Part shown: in pieces, positions 6,495 through 11,809 of the stretch
Position numbering within the stretch: position 1 is the stretch's first letter
Layout of the letters: the number at the start of each line of letters is the position of its first letter
Source of the DNA: a virus
Virus record (IMG/VR): IMGVR_UViG_3300034355_000842
Location: 1 to 30,632 of that record
Direction: 5' to 3' (one strand)
DNA length: 30,632 nucleotides
The notes under the pieces: model-generated
Told to the model about the DNA's origin: nothing
The model's database searches: none
Seen by the model: the letters and a program-made list of their open reading frames with translations, nothing else
Made by a program: the position numbers and the translations under genes

Positions 6495-6616
6495 AATACT
6501 TTCTACTTCTAATCTCAATGGGAGCTTACTCTTATGTCTCAACGCAAGATTTCAACGACCAATCCCGTAGCAAAGAATATGAGCAAGTTCAATCAATCGA
6601 AAGTGTATCGCGATAA
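6491..6616 (+). CDS. Small exported or membrane protein (41 aa)
   Basis: Begins at the ATGA overlap with the previous micropeptide. MKYFLLLISMGAYSYVS looks like a signal peptide or anchor, followed by a polar tail rich in Gln, Ser and Glu. Its second half is overlapped in another frame by the 6534 gene. The double use of sequence lowers confidence in one of the two, but both have start signals. Confidence 0.45.
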   Translation: MKYFLLLISMGAYSYVSTQDFNDQSRSKEYEQVQSIESVSR

Positions 6617-6698
6617 GAAAAAGGATTATCAACGAAAGGAGAAGTATTCTTACTCCACCTCTATTGTTCAAGAATCTTACAAGTTTCCCGATATATGA
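6534..6698 (+). CDS. Small basic protein, NPVAK family (54 aa)
   Basis: The ATG follows GGGAGCTTACTCTT. The product contains TTNPVAKNMSKFNQSKVYRDKKKDYQRKE, a pattern I recognise from small phage proteins of unknown function (NPVAK...FN...RDKKK, DUF7230-like by memory). It starts inside the 6491 gene in a different frame and ends overlapping the ATG of the 6695 gene. Likely nucleic-acid binding from its charge, which is inference. Confidence 0.68.
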   Translation: MSQRKISTTNPVAKNMSKFNQSKVYRDKKKDYQRKEKYSYSTSIVQESYKFPDI

Positions 6699-6919
6699 AA
6701 ATCTTAGAATGGGTGGCAACTCTGGTGACAATCATAGGAGCATTCCTCACTGCATTTGATTATCACCCATTCAACCTCATATTCCTTAACCTTGGCAGTG
6801 TATTGTGGTTAACCTGGGCGATCCTGGATCATAAACTGTCTATTGCTCTAGTCAATGGGGTAATGCTCCTCATCTACATAGCAGGAATGCTTCACCCTTT
6901 ACTTCCTACTCTCCTGTAG
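6695..6919 (+). CDS. Integral membrane protein, 2-3 segments (74 aa)
   Basis: Starts at an ATGA overlap. Hydrophobic segments lie at about residues 6-22 (WVATLVTIIGAFLTAF), 27-43 (LIFLNLGSVLWLTWAIL) and 48-64 (SIALVNGVMLLIYIAGM). Its last residues (HPLLPTLL) and stop are encoded by promoter 13. The size and layout recall small phage membrane proteins with a nicotinamide-transporter-like pattern, but no function is supported. Confidence 0.78.
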   Translation: MKILEWVATLVTIIGAFLTAFDYHPFNLIFLNLGSVLWLTWAILDHKLSIALVNGVMLLIYIAGMLHPLLPTLL

Positions 6920-6925
6920 TATCCT
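6898..6925 (+). promoter_or_regulatory. Early promoter cassette 13
   Basis: TTTACT-N16-TATCCT, with the stop codon of the preceding gene inside the spacer. It drives the gene at 6959. Confidence 0.85.
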
Positions 6926-6958
6926 ATAGTTGTAGTCAAAACCAACTGGAGAAACGAA

Positions 6959-7156
6959 ATGACGAAAATGACGCTTGAGGATTATGTAAATTACATGGCA
7001 AATGCCGATAACATGTCAGATCTCGAAGCTCAACTTCCTGGCGACGATTTTCATTCGCTGAAAAATGTGTATGCTCTTTGCGAAAAATTTTTAGACCATA
7101 TGGATCGGTTGGATTATGCAGAAAAACACCCATGGGACTGGGACAAGGACGCTTGA
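6959..7156 (+). CDS. Small early protein, paralogue of the 3753 gene
   Basis: 65 residues sharing YVNYMANAD and LCEKFLDHMDRLD with the 3753 product. The C-terminus is WDWDKDA. Standard leader and ATG. The stop overlaps the -35 of promoter 14. Function unknown. Confidence 0.78.
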   Translation: MTKMTLEDYVNYMANADNMSDLEAQLPGDDFHSLKNVYALCEKFLDHMDRLDYAEKHPWDWDKDA

Positions 7157-7180
7157 CTTTTTCTGAGATTGTAGTATCCT
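7153..7180 (+). promoter_or_regulatory. Early promoter cassette 14 (TTGACT)
   Basis: TTGACT-N16-TATCCT, fused to the stop codon of the preceding gene. It drives 7214 and 7490. Confidence 0.85.
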
Positions 7181-7213
7181 ATAGTTGTAGTCAAAACCAA
7201 CTGGAGAACGAAA

Positions 7214-7474
7214 ATGAACAAACAAGAAGTTCGTGAGTCCTTGTCTCAATCGCTTGAACAATTCCTTGCTGCTGGTGGTACAATCACCACTCTTCCAACA
7301 AAGAAAGTCAGAACCAAGAACACTGTGTCTTGTCGTTATCGTCGAGGGGTTGGCTCCAAGTCTGAACAATTCAAGGGTGCTGAACCACAACCTCTTCATT
7401 CCTGGTGCGTTTGGTCTCCCGATAGATTGAACAACGTCAACTATCGTCCAATGTACTTCAGCAAGAAGCACTAA
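7214..7474 (+). CDS. Small basic early protein, paralogue of the 244 gene
   Basis: 86 residues; N-terminal M-N-K-x-E-V-R-E-S-L then LEQFLAAGG and a Lys/Arg-rich stretch (PTKKVRTKN, CRYRRG), followed by a Trp-rich end (HSWCVWSPDRL). Same start pattern as the 244 product. The basic middle suggests nucleic acid contact, which is inference. Confidence 0.8.
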   Translation: MNKQEVRESLSQSLEQFLAAGGTITTLPTKKVRTKNTVSCRYRRGVGSKSEQFKGAEPQPLHSWCVWSPDRLNNVNYRPMYFSKKH

Positions 7475-7489
7475 TAAAGGAGAACAATC

Positions 7490-7813
7490 ATGGCTATCAT
7501 CACTGTACACTTCGCTCCACTCTCAATGCGTCGCACTCTCTGCACCTCAGAGGCAGTAGAGAAGTTGGTCCAAGACACCTTTGGAGAATATACCTCACAT
7601 GAACCATTCTACTCTCCATTGATTGGAGAGGAAGCAGCAGAGGATGTATTCGACCTATCAAACAATCCGTCGCGAGAATTTGATCGCAAATTCGTCTTCA
7701 AAGACGCTCGCACAGTCAATGTTGGAGACGTCGTTGAGGTAGACTACATGGGTGTACCATCATTCTTCCTTTGTAAAGGAATTGGTTGGGCGAAGTTGGA
7801 CTTTACTTCCTGA
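7490..7813 (+). CDS. Conserved phage early protein (107 aa)
   Basis: Ribosome site AAAGGAGAACAATC. Contains SNNPSREFDRKFVFKDARTVNVGDVVEVDYMGVPSFFLCKGIGWAKL. The pattern of new-gene N-P-S-R, then R-T-V-x-V-G-D-V, then a short C-x-G-x-G-W ending resembles the YodL-like or phage small beta-barrel proteins of unknown function (from memory, weak). The C-terminal DFTS is encoded by the -35 of promoter 15. Confidence 0.8.
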   Translation: MAIITVHFAPLSMRRTLCTSEAVEKLVQDTFGEYTSHEPFYSPLIGEEAAEDVFDLSNNPSREFDRKFVFKDARTVNVGDVVEVDYMGVPSFFLCKGIGWAKLDFTS

Positions 7814-7829
7814 AGAGTTGCGGTATCCT
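7802..7829 (+). promoter_or_regulatory. Early promoter cassette 15
   Basis: TTTACT-N16-TATCCT, overlapping the end of the preceding gene; the leader has CCTGAGAAC instead of CTGGAGAAC. It drives the gene at 7863. Confidence 0.84.
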
Positions 7830-7862
7830 ATAGTTGTAGTCAAAACCAACCTGAGAACAACT

Positions 7863-8213
7863 ATGACCAAACAAGCCCTCAAAAGGCTCCTCAATAGCAA
7901 CCTCGAAGTTAAGTTGTACAATGGTTGCTTCAACGTAGTCACTGCTAAAGCGGAATTCTCCCGTTACTCTTGGGAACTCCGAGTCGAAGTGACCAATCAA
8001 GCACTTGCCTGGCAGTGTGGTGATAAGAGCGAAGTATCTCTTTGGTTGTGGCAAGGTAGCAGCGGCGTTCGAGTTGATCTTCCCGCAGAACTCAATGAAC
8101 TTGTTGAGCAAATGAAGAAGGCTGGTCAAATGACTGATGAAGCTGCTCTCGAGCTATCTCGAAGCAACGCCAGACTCTTTGAAGAAGCAATGACCGAACT
8201 TGGTATGCGCTAA
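7863..8213 (+). CDS. Hypothetical early protein (116 aa)
   Basis: Start at the ATG after CCTGAGAACAACT; an in-frame upstream extension would run through the promoter and is rejected. N-terminal half looks like beta strands (LEVKLYNGCFNVVTAKAEFSRYSWELRVEVT), C-terminal half helical (LNELVEQMKKAGQMTDEAALELSRS). No family recognised. Confidence 0.8.
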   Translation: MTKQALKRLLNSNLEVKLYNGCFNVVTAKAEFSRYSWELRVEVTNQALAWQCGDKSEVSLWLWQGSSGVRVDLPAELNELVEQMKKAGQMTDEAALELSRSNARLFEEAMTELGMR

Positions 8214-8241
8214 TTTACTTCCTGACGAATTGCGGTATCCT
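8214..8241 (+). promoter_or_regulatory. Early promoter cassette 16
   Basis: TTTACT-N16-TATCCT directly after the previous stop. The downstream leader is diverged (AAAACAAAAATGTAGAGGCGG). It drives the gene at 8277. Confidence 0.82.
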
Positions 8242-8276
8242 AGAGTTGTAGTCAAAACAAAAATGTAGAGGCGGAA

Positions 8277-8546
8277 ATGTTAGACGAAACTTATATAGAA
8301 GCAATCAAAACCGTTAGCAAACCAGATTTTTCTGTCAGCATAGATCATAAGTTCTCCTATGACCTTGACAAGGACATAGGAGAACTACTGTGGACAATTA
8401 TCGCAGATAACACTGATGAATTTAGCCTTGTCGCATTCCCAACCAAGGAGGAAGCTCTCGCATTCTGCGAAGAATGTGGTTGGAAGATTACCAGTGTGTC
8501 TCAGGATCGCACCCATTACTATCAGGAATGGTTTTTTGGAAAATGA
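8277..8546 (+). CDS. Hypothetical early protein (89 aa)
   Basis: The ATG follows AGAGGCGGAA. Contains FSLVAFPTKEEALAFCEECGWKI, a strand-then-helix arrangement like the small proteins at 8803-9305, and a Trp-rich end. No family recognised. Confidence 0.77.
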   Translation: MLDETYIEAIKTVSKPDFSVSIDHKFSYDLDKDIGELLWTIIADNTDEFSLVAFPTKEEALAFCEECGWKITSVSQDRTHYYQEWFFGK

Positions 8547-8559
8547 AAAAGCCGCTGAC

Positions 8560-8587
8560 TTTACTTCCTTCCAGATTGTAGTATCCT
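8560..8587 (+). promoter_or_regulatory. Early promoter cassette 17
   Basis: TTTACT-N16-TATCCT, the last full copy of the cassette. It probably drives the whole run from 8621 to at least 9508. Confidence 0.85.
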
Positions 8588-8620
8588 ATAGTTGTAGTCA
8601 AAACCAACTCGAGAATGAAA

Positions 8621-8797
8621 ATGACTTATGAAGTATATACTTGGAAGCTATCAGCGGATACTGATCCGGTATTAGTAGAACGGAAGAAGTTTACCAAATT
8701 TTTTGATGCTTGTGATTATCGGGAGTTGATGGAAGAAAAAGGGTATGAATGTCATTTGTTCGATAATGAATCATTGAAAAATCTATATAAGAAGTAA
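8621..8797 (+). CDS. Hypothetical early protein (58 aa)
   Basis: ATG chosen by the GAGAATGAAAATG spacing, as at 2902. Pattern MTYEVYTWKL ... FTKFFDACDYRELMEEKGYECHLFD: a strand, then a helix, then a strand, as in its downstream neighbours. Function unknown. Confidence 0.72.
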   Translation: MTYEVYTWKLSADTDPVLVERKKFTKFFDACDYRELMEEKGYECHLFDNESLKNLYKK

Positions 8798-8802
8798 ATA
8801 TT

Positions 8803-8958
8803 ATGAAAGTTTATGCTGTCTTCTACGTTGAATACATCGAACCCACAATGGATTGTTTCAATCACCTCGAGAAAATCTTTGATTCTGAAACAAAGGCAAA
8901 AGAGTATGTGGAACGCAAAGGTGGTGACTACATAATGAAAGAAATCACTGTAGAATAG
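8803..8958 (+). CDS. Small early protein of the MKVY group (51 aa)
   Basis: Starts 5 bases after the previous stop. MKVYAVFYVEYIEP ... FDSETKAKEYVERKGG has the same plan as the next genes (strand, then a turn with S/T-x-x-x-A-x-E-Y-V helix). Together 8803, 8969 and 9305 look like tandem duplicates. The family resembles DUF7336-like phage proteins, from memory. Confidence 0.65.
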   Translation: MKVYAVFYVEYIEPTMDCFNHLEKIFDSETKAKEYVERKGGDYIMKEITVE

Positions 8959-8968
8959 GAAAACAAAA

Positions 8969-9130
8969 ATGAAAGTCTTCATCGTAACAAAACAAGGATA
9001 TGAAGAAACATTACTCCTTGGAGTATTTGCAACAAAAGAATTAGCACAAGAACATATTGATTGGTGCTGCGAAGTATTTGATCACAAATCCCACTATGAT
9101 ATCGTTGAAGAAACTGTAATAGGAATATAA
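8969..9130 (+). CDS. Small early protein of the MKVY group (53 aa)
   Basis: MKVFIVTKQG ... LLGVFATKELAQEHIDWC aligns with the 9305 product (GVYASKELAETYIDFR), showing tandem duplication. The ATG follows AGGAAAACAAAA. The stop overlaps the next ATG. Function unknown. Confidence 0.7.
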   Translation: MKVFIVTKQGYEETLLLGVFATKELAQEHIDWCCEVFDHKSHYDIVEETVIGI

Positions 9131-9303
9131 TGAAACAGAAATTTGTTGTTAATTGTTTCTACCGCGAATGCTTTGGTCCGCATACTGTATTCGAATTTGA
9201 CACTATGGAAGAAGCCCTTGAATGCGAGATGCAGGAGGATCGCTCGACGAATAACTGGGATAGCGTCCAACTTGATGTTGTTGACGTAGAATGCGGAGAC
9301 TAA
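9130..9303 (+). CDS. Small acidic early protein (57 aa)
   Basis: The start overlaps the previous stop (TAATG). MKQKFVVNCFYRECFGPHTVFEFDTMEEALECEMQED again gives strand plus helix, with four Cys and an acidic end (VVDVECGD). A probable distant member of the same duplicated set. Confidence 0.68.
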   Translation: MKQKFVVNCFYRECFGPHTVFEFDTMEEALECEMQEDRSTNNWDSVQLDVVDVECGD

Positions 9304-9304
9304 A

Positions 9305-9508
9305 ATGAAAGTTTATCTGGTAAAGTATTTCGAAAGCGGTGAACCCGAAATTATGGGTGTATATGCTTCAAAAGAATTAGCAGAAACCTATATTGATTTT
9401 CGTATGAATGATATGTTATTCTGGAAATCATTTGAAGAAAGGGAAGCAGAGAAAAAGTTTTTACGTCCTGATTTTTCAATCACTGAAATGGAATTGATAT
9501 CAGAGTAA
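9305..9508 (+). CDS. Small early protein of the MKVY group (67 aa)
   Basis: MKVYLVKYFESGEPEIMGVYASKELAETYIDFR is the clearest member of the group; the helix start A-S-K-E-L-A-E is shared with the 8969 product (ATKELAQ). The longer C-terminus is charged. Starts one base after the previous stop. Confidence 0.75.
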   Translation: MKVYLVKYFESGEPEIMGVYASKELAETYIDFRMNDMLFWKSFEEREAEKKFLRPDFSITEMELISE

Positions 9509-9527
9509 CAGTTGAGGAGGAACTGAA

Positions 9528-9548
9528 ATGAAATTCACTAATCTATAG
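9528..9548 (+). other. Possible leader peptide or amber-interrupted start
   Basis: A strong ribosome site (GAGGAGGAACTGAA) precedes ATG and five codons (MKFTNL) ended by TAG. The frame is the same as that of the 9552 gene, whose own ATG has no good ribosome site. Either this is a coupling leader peptide, or a nonsense mutation in the original start region. Confidence 0.4.
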
Positions 9549-9551
9549 AGA

Positions 9552-9962
9552 ATGAAAATGGCAGAAGTAACAAGAAATCGGTTAGGCAACGTAACCAACC
9601 CATATCAAGGTGACTTCAAGAAAGTCCTTTGTGTATGCAGTGCTGGGCTACTCAGATCACCAACGGCAGCTTGGGTATTATCGCGTGACCCTTGGAACTT
9701 CAATACCAGAGCAGTGGGTTACAGCGAAGAATATGCGTTGGTGGTTCTTGATGCTGTACAACTTGCTTGGGCAGATGAGGTAGTTGTGTTTGACAAAAGT
9801 CACCATAAAGCAGTCAAAAGATTACTTGAAGAGCATGGGTGGGAAAAGCCAGTTCACAACTTAAACGTACCCGATGAGTTCAGTTACCGTGAACAACCAC
9901 TGGTAGATATGCTAACCGAGCGATTCAAGGAGCTTTATCCACCGAACAAACTATCACAATGA
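9552..9962 (+). CDS. Low-molecular-weight phosphatase-like protein (136 aa)
   Basis: After residue 20 comes VLCVCSAGLLRSPTAAWVL: a strand followed by C-x5-R-S, the P-loop of low-molecular-weight protein tyrosine phosphatases. Later WADEVVVFDKSHHKAV matches the DLxWADxIFVMxxxH region of a bacterial PTP-like family. A catalytic Asp in the usual DPY motif is not evident; NVPDEFSY may serve. Cytoplasmic; substrate unknown. It may modify host phospho-signalling early in infection (inference). The initiation signal is odd (see the entry at 9528). Length fits the family. Confidence 0.82.
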   Translation: MKMAEVTRNRLGNVTNPYQGDFKKVLCVCSAGLLRSPTAAWVLSRDPWNFNTRAVGYSEEYALVVLDAVQLAWADEVVVFDKSHHKAVKRLLEEHGWEKPVHNLNVPDEFSYREQPLVDMLTERFKELYPPNKLSQ

Positions 9963-10150
9963 TGTACCTTCTACTCCAAGAAACAACCAAATGGGACTTT
10001 CCAAGTAACATATACGTCGTAACCGAAAACAAACAACGCTGCGTTGGTTACTTCAAAAATGGATACGACATACCAGATATGTTCAAAAAACCAGTGTCGT
10101 TTGATACCAGATATAGAACGTTCAAAACTCTAGGGAAAATAGAAGGGTAA
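9959..10150 (+). CDS. Hypothetical early protein (63 aa)
   Basis: Starts at an ATGATG overlapping the phosphatase stop, so translationally coupled. MMYLLLQETTKWDFPSNIYVVTENKQRCVGYFKNG looks like a small sheet; the C-terminus is Lys/Arg/Thr-rich. It is the last early gene before the repeat-rich junction. Unknown function. Confidence 0.7.
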   Translation: MMYLLLQETTKWDFPSNIYVVTENKQRCVGYFKNGYDIPDMFKKPVSFDTRYRTFKTLGKIEG

Positions 10151-10266
10151 TGGCTGAATGATGTATGTTGTAAGGTGGTAATGCACCCCCCCACCCCCTT
10201 TCGTAGATTGCTTAGCAAATTTCTCCAAAGAGATCTTCTTGTGCGGGTTCCCATATGCCAACTAGC

Positions 10267-10353
10267 TGCGAGATAGATTAACGAAGATATTTGAGTTGCG
10301 AGATAGATTAACGAAGATATTTGAGTTGCGAGATAGATTAACGAAGATATTTG
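10267..10353 (+). repeat. 30-bp tandem repeat, about 2.9 copies
   Basis: Three head-to-tail copies of a 30-bp unit that begins TGCGAGATAGATTAACGA and ends TATTTGAGT; the last copy is cut short after TTTG. There are no spacers, so it is not a CRISPR. It lies between C-rich tracts in a gene-free junction of about 750 bases. Confidence 0.95.
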
Positions 10354-10494
10354 GACACCCCCCTTTTTACAGTGATTGAAAATTATTCATCAATCGCAAA
10401 AATTTTTTCGCGAGGAGAAATACACGAAAAACCTTTGATTTTTCTATCGGAAGTCAAAGACTTCCTATTGCGAAAAGGGTTGATACATTTTAGA

Positions 10495-10793
10495 GATTTC
10501 TTTGAGAATCTTTTGGAGAATCTTTTGGAGAATCTTTTGGAGAATCTTTTGGAGAATCTTTTGGAGAATCTTTTAGAGATTTCTTTGAGAATCTTTTGGA
10601 GAATCTTTTGGAGAATCTTTTGGAGAATCTTTTGGAGAATCTTTTGGAGAATCTTTTGGAGAATCTTTTGGAGATTTCTTTGAGAATCTTTTAGAGATTT
10701 CTTTGAGAATCTTTTAGAGAATCTTTTAGAGATTTCTTGGAGAATCTTTTGGAGAATCTTTTAGAGATTTCTTTGAGAATCTTTTGGAATAGG
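10495..10793 (+). repeat. Long 12-bp tandem array with interspersed variant
   Basis: About twenty copies of GGAGAATCTTTT, with some AGAGAATCTTTT, interleaved with about six copies of AGAGATTTCTTT. The mixture suggests growth by slippage and unequal exchange. Reading it as protein gives a repeated ENLL that breaks into IFWR after one frame change, so I do not call a gene. Possible roles: replication origin, recombination or packaging signal. Nothing else is visible from 10,151 to 10,880. Confidence 0.95.
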
Positions 10794-10883
10794 TTTATAT
10801 GCGAGAGCCGAGAACCGCGAGATCTTAAAGAGAAAAAGAATTAAAAATATTTTAAGAAAATCAGAAAATTGGTATAAATTTTA

Positions 10884-10891
10884 TATAAATA
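10884..10891 (+). promoter_or_regulatory. T4-type late promoter TATAAATA
   Basis: An exact match to the T4 late promoter core, followed by a terminator about 150 bases on. It would give a short transcript of about 170 bases, starting near 10,898. Confidence 0.55.
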
Positions 10892-10896
10892 GGGTT

Positions 10897-11013
10897 ATGA
10901 ATAAATTACTCACATCATTTATACCCCGTTTAGTGTCATTAGAATGGCATATGGATTATTGCGCGAAAAATATTGATCGCAATCAATCCAGGGAAAGAGG
11001 GTTTTTTGATTAG
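10897..11013 (+). CDS. Possible 38-aa late peptide
   Basis: MNKLLTSFIPRLVSLEW ... RERGFFD, between a late promoter core and the terminator at 11,036. The ATG falls almost at the predicted transcript start and there is no clear ribosome site, so the transcript may be noncoding instead. Unknown function. Confidence 0.25.
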   Translation: MNKLLTSFIPRLVSLEWHMDYCAKNIDRNQSRERGFFD

Positions 11014-11035
11014 TTTGTAGTTTAACAAAAGAATT

Positions 11036-11070
11036 CAAAAAACCCGGAATCGAAAGAAACCGGGTTTTTT
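11036..11070 (+). terminator. Rho-independent terminator, bidirectional
   Basis: AACCCGG and CCGGGTT enclose a 12-base loop, with a run of six T on the + side and A on the other. It separates the repeat junction from the tRNA transcription unit. Confidence 0.88.
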
Positions 11071-11103
11071 ATTGGGGGTGAAAAACTTCCTATTGGGAAA
11101 GGC

Positions 11104-11131
11104 TTTACTTTCCTAGACTATGAGGTAGAAT
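11104..11131 (+). promoter_or_regulatory. Promoter of first tRNA transcription unit
   Basis: TTTACT-N16-TAGAAT, the same spacing as the early cassettes. Followed within 15 bases by a boxA-like element and then tRNA-Gln. Confidence 0.82.
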
Positions 11132-11143
11132 ATCTTATAGTTC

Positions 11144-11154
11144 GCTCTTTAACA
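11144..11154 (+). promoter_or_regulatory. boxA-like antitermination element
   Basis: GCTCTTTAACA in the leader between promoter and first tRNA. It matches the boxA core of bacterial rRNA operons (known to bind NusB/S10 and suppress Rho). A second copy occurs in the leader at 13,541. Placement and match are seen; antitermination is inference. Confidence 0.7.
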
Positions 11155-11169
11155 AAAAGGATAAATTGA

Positions 11170-11244
11170 TTCGGGATCGTCTAATTGGTAGGACACCAGC
11201 CTTTGAAGTTGTGAATCGTGGTTCGAGTCCACGTCCCGAAACCA
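11170..11244 (+). tRNA. tRNA-Gln(TTG)
   Basis: Acceptor TTCGGGA with TCCCGAA, then A-CCA. Anticodon loop CTTTGAA gives TTG; T-arm GTGGTTCGAGTCCAC. First gene of the array. Encodes CCA. Confidence 0.95.
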
Positions 11245-11252
11245 AATTTTAT

Positions 11253-11327
11253 GGTGGTTATGATGTAATGGTAGCACCCCTCTCTGTGAAAGAGGAAGCA
11301 CGGGGTCAGAACCCGTTGCTCACCCCA
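11253..11327 (+). tRNA. tRNA-His(GTG)
   Basis: Anticodon arm CCTCT-CTGTGAA-AGAGG. An extra 5' G can face the C discriminator, the hallmark of tRNA-His. The acceptor has one mismatch. Encodes CCA. Confidence 0.92.
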
Positions 11328-11329
11328 AA

Positions 11330-11405
11330 GCATCTGTGACAGTGATGGTTCATGTACCGGACTGAAAATCCGAGGATGTTGGTTCGATTCCAACCGGATG
11401 CACCA
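11330..11405 (+). tRNA. tRNA-Phe(GAA)
   Basis: Acceptor GCATCTG with CGGATGC; anticodon loop CTGAAAA gives GAA; T-arm GTTGGTTCGATTCCAAC. Encodes CCA. Confidence 0.94.
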
Positions 11406-11409
11406 ATTT

Positions 11410-11510
11410 AGGTCTAACCGAAAGGCGACCTTTGATACATAACCTTGTTGGCATTATGCCTAAGCAATAACAAGTGTCCTAAAACGACCGGCGAGCGTTC
11501 ACTGTATCAA
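11410..11510 (+). ncRNA. Structured non-tRNA unit A
   Basis: A hairpin AGGTC/GACCT with a GAAA loop is followed by TTGATACA paired with TGTATCAA over 64 bases. Inside are CTTGTT/AACAAG and the palindrome GGCATTATGCC. It has neither a T-arm nor an anticodon arm of tRNA form and encodes no CCA. It occupies the gap between tRNA-Phe and tRNA-Val. Compare the unexplained stable RNAs in the T4 tRNA cluster. Confidence 0.5.
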
Positions 11511-11517
11511 GAATTTT

Positions 11518-11592
11518 AGTCGGGTAACTCAGAGGCAGAGTGACGCATTTACACTGCGTAAGTCGAGATATCGTAATTCTCCCCGACTACCA
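11518..11592 (+). tRNA. tRNA-Val(TAC)
   Basis: Acceptor AGTCGGG with CCCGACT; anticodon arm ACGCA-TTTACAC-TGCGT gives TAC. The T-arm is unusual but the rest is canonical. Encodes CCA. Confidence 0.93.
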
Positions 11593-11597
11593 TTTAT

Positions 11598-11669
11598 GCC
11601 CCTGTAGTGTAATGAATAGCACGCAATGCTACGGACATTGTAGAGAGGGTTTGAATCCTTCTGGGGGTG
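11598..11669 (+). tRNA. tRNA-Arg(ACG), no encoded CCA
   Basis: Anticodon arm CAATG-CTACGGA-CATTG gives ACG; T-arm GAGGGTTTGAATCCTTC. The acceptor has G-T pairs, and an alternative pairing extends outward (TATGC with GCATA). Ends GCA, not CCA. Confidence 0.88.
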
Positions 11670-11679
11670 CATATTTTAT

Positions 11680-11765
11680 GGAGGGTTATCTAGCCGGGGA
11701 TGCTAGCACTGCCTTGAAAGCAGTTGGAACCGAAAGGTCAGGGGATCAATACCACCAACCCTCCG
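11680..11765 (+). tRNA. tRNA-Ser(TGA), no encoded CCA
   Basis: Class II tRNA: acceptor GGAGGGT with ACCCTCC, anticodon arm ACTGC-CTTGAAA-GCAGT, long variable arm with ACCGAAAGGT. The T-arm is weak (loop ATCAATA). Followed by the first homing endonuclease. Confidence 0.9.
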
Positions 11766-11779
11766 CAGTTTTAATTCCT

Positions 11780-11787
11780 TATAAATA
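11780..11787 (+). promoter_or_regulatory. Late promoter of the homing endonuclease
   Basis: Exact TATAAATA, 23 bases before the endonuclease ATG, with a ribosome site (GAGGAG) between. T4 homing endonuclease genes are commonly late-transcribed, which fits. Confidence 0.7.
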
Positions 11788-11809
11788 TTTCCTTTATGAG
11801 GAGTCATAT

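Noticed and set aside
616-8129. Many minus-strand frames in the early region sharing peptides like LQLLLTTGIGYY and DYNYRILQS
   Set aside because: These are antisense readings of the repeated promoter-leader cassette, not proteins.
10267-10353. Short CRISPR-like repeats
   Set aside because: Copies are directly adjacent with no spacers and there are no cas genes.
10351-10683. Open frame of 110 codons across the 12-bp array (repeated ENLL then IFWR)
   Set aside because: It exists only because a 12-bp repeat keeps frame; the composition changes abruptly at a variant unit and there is no ribosome site.
11540-11809. N-terminal extension of the GIY-YIG nuclease
   Set aside because: The extension is the translation of tRNA-Val, tRNA-Arg and tRNA-Ser; a late promoter and ribosome site precede the ATG at 11,810.
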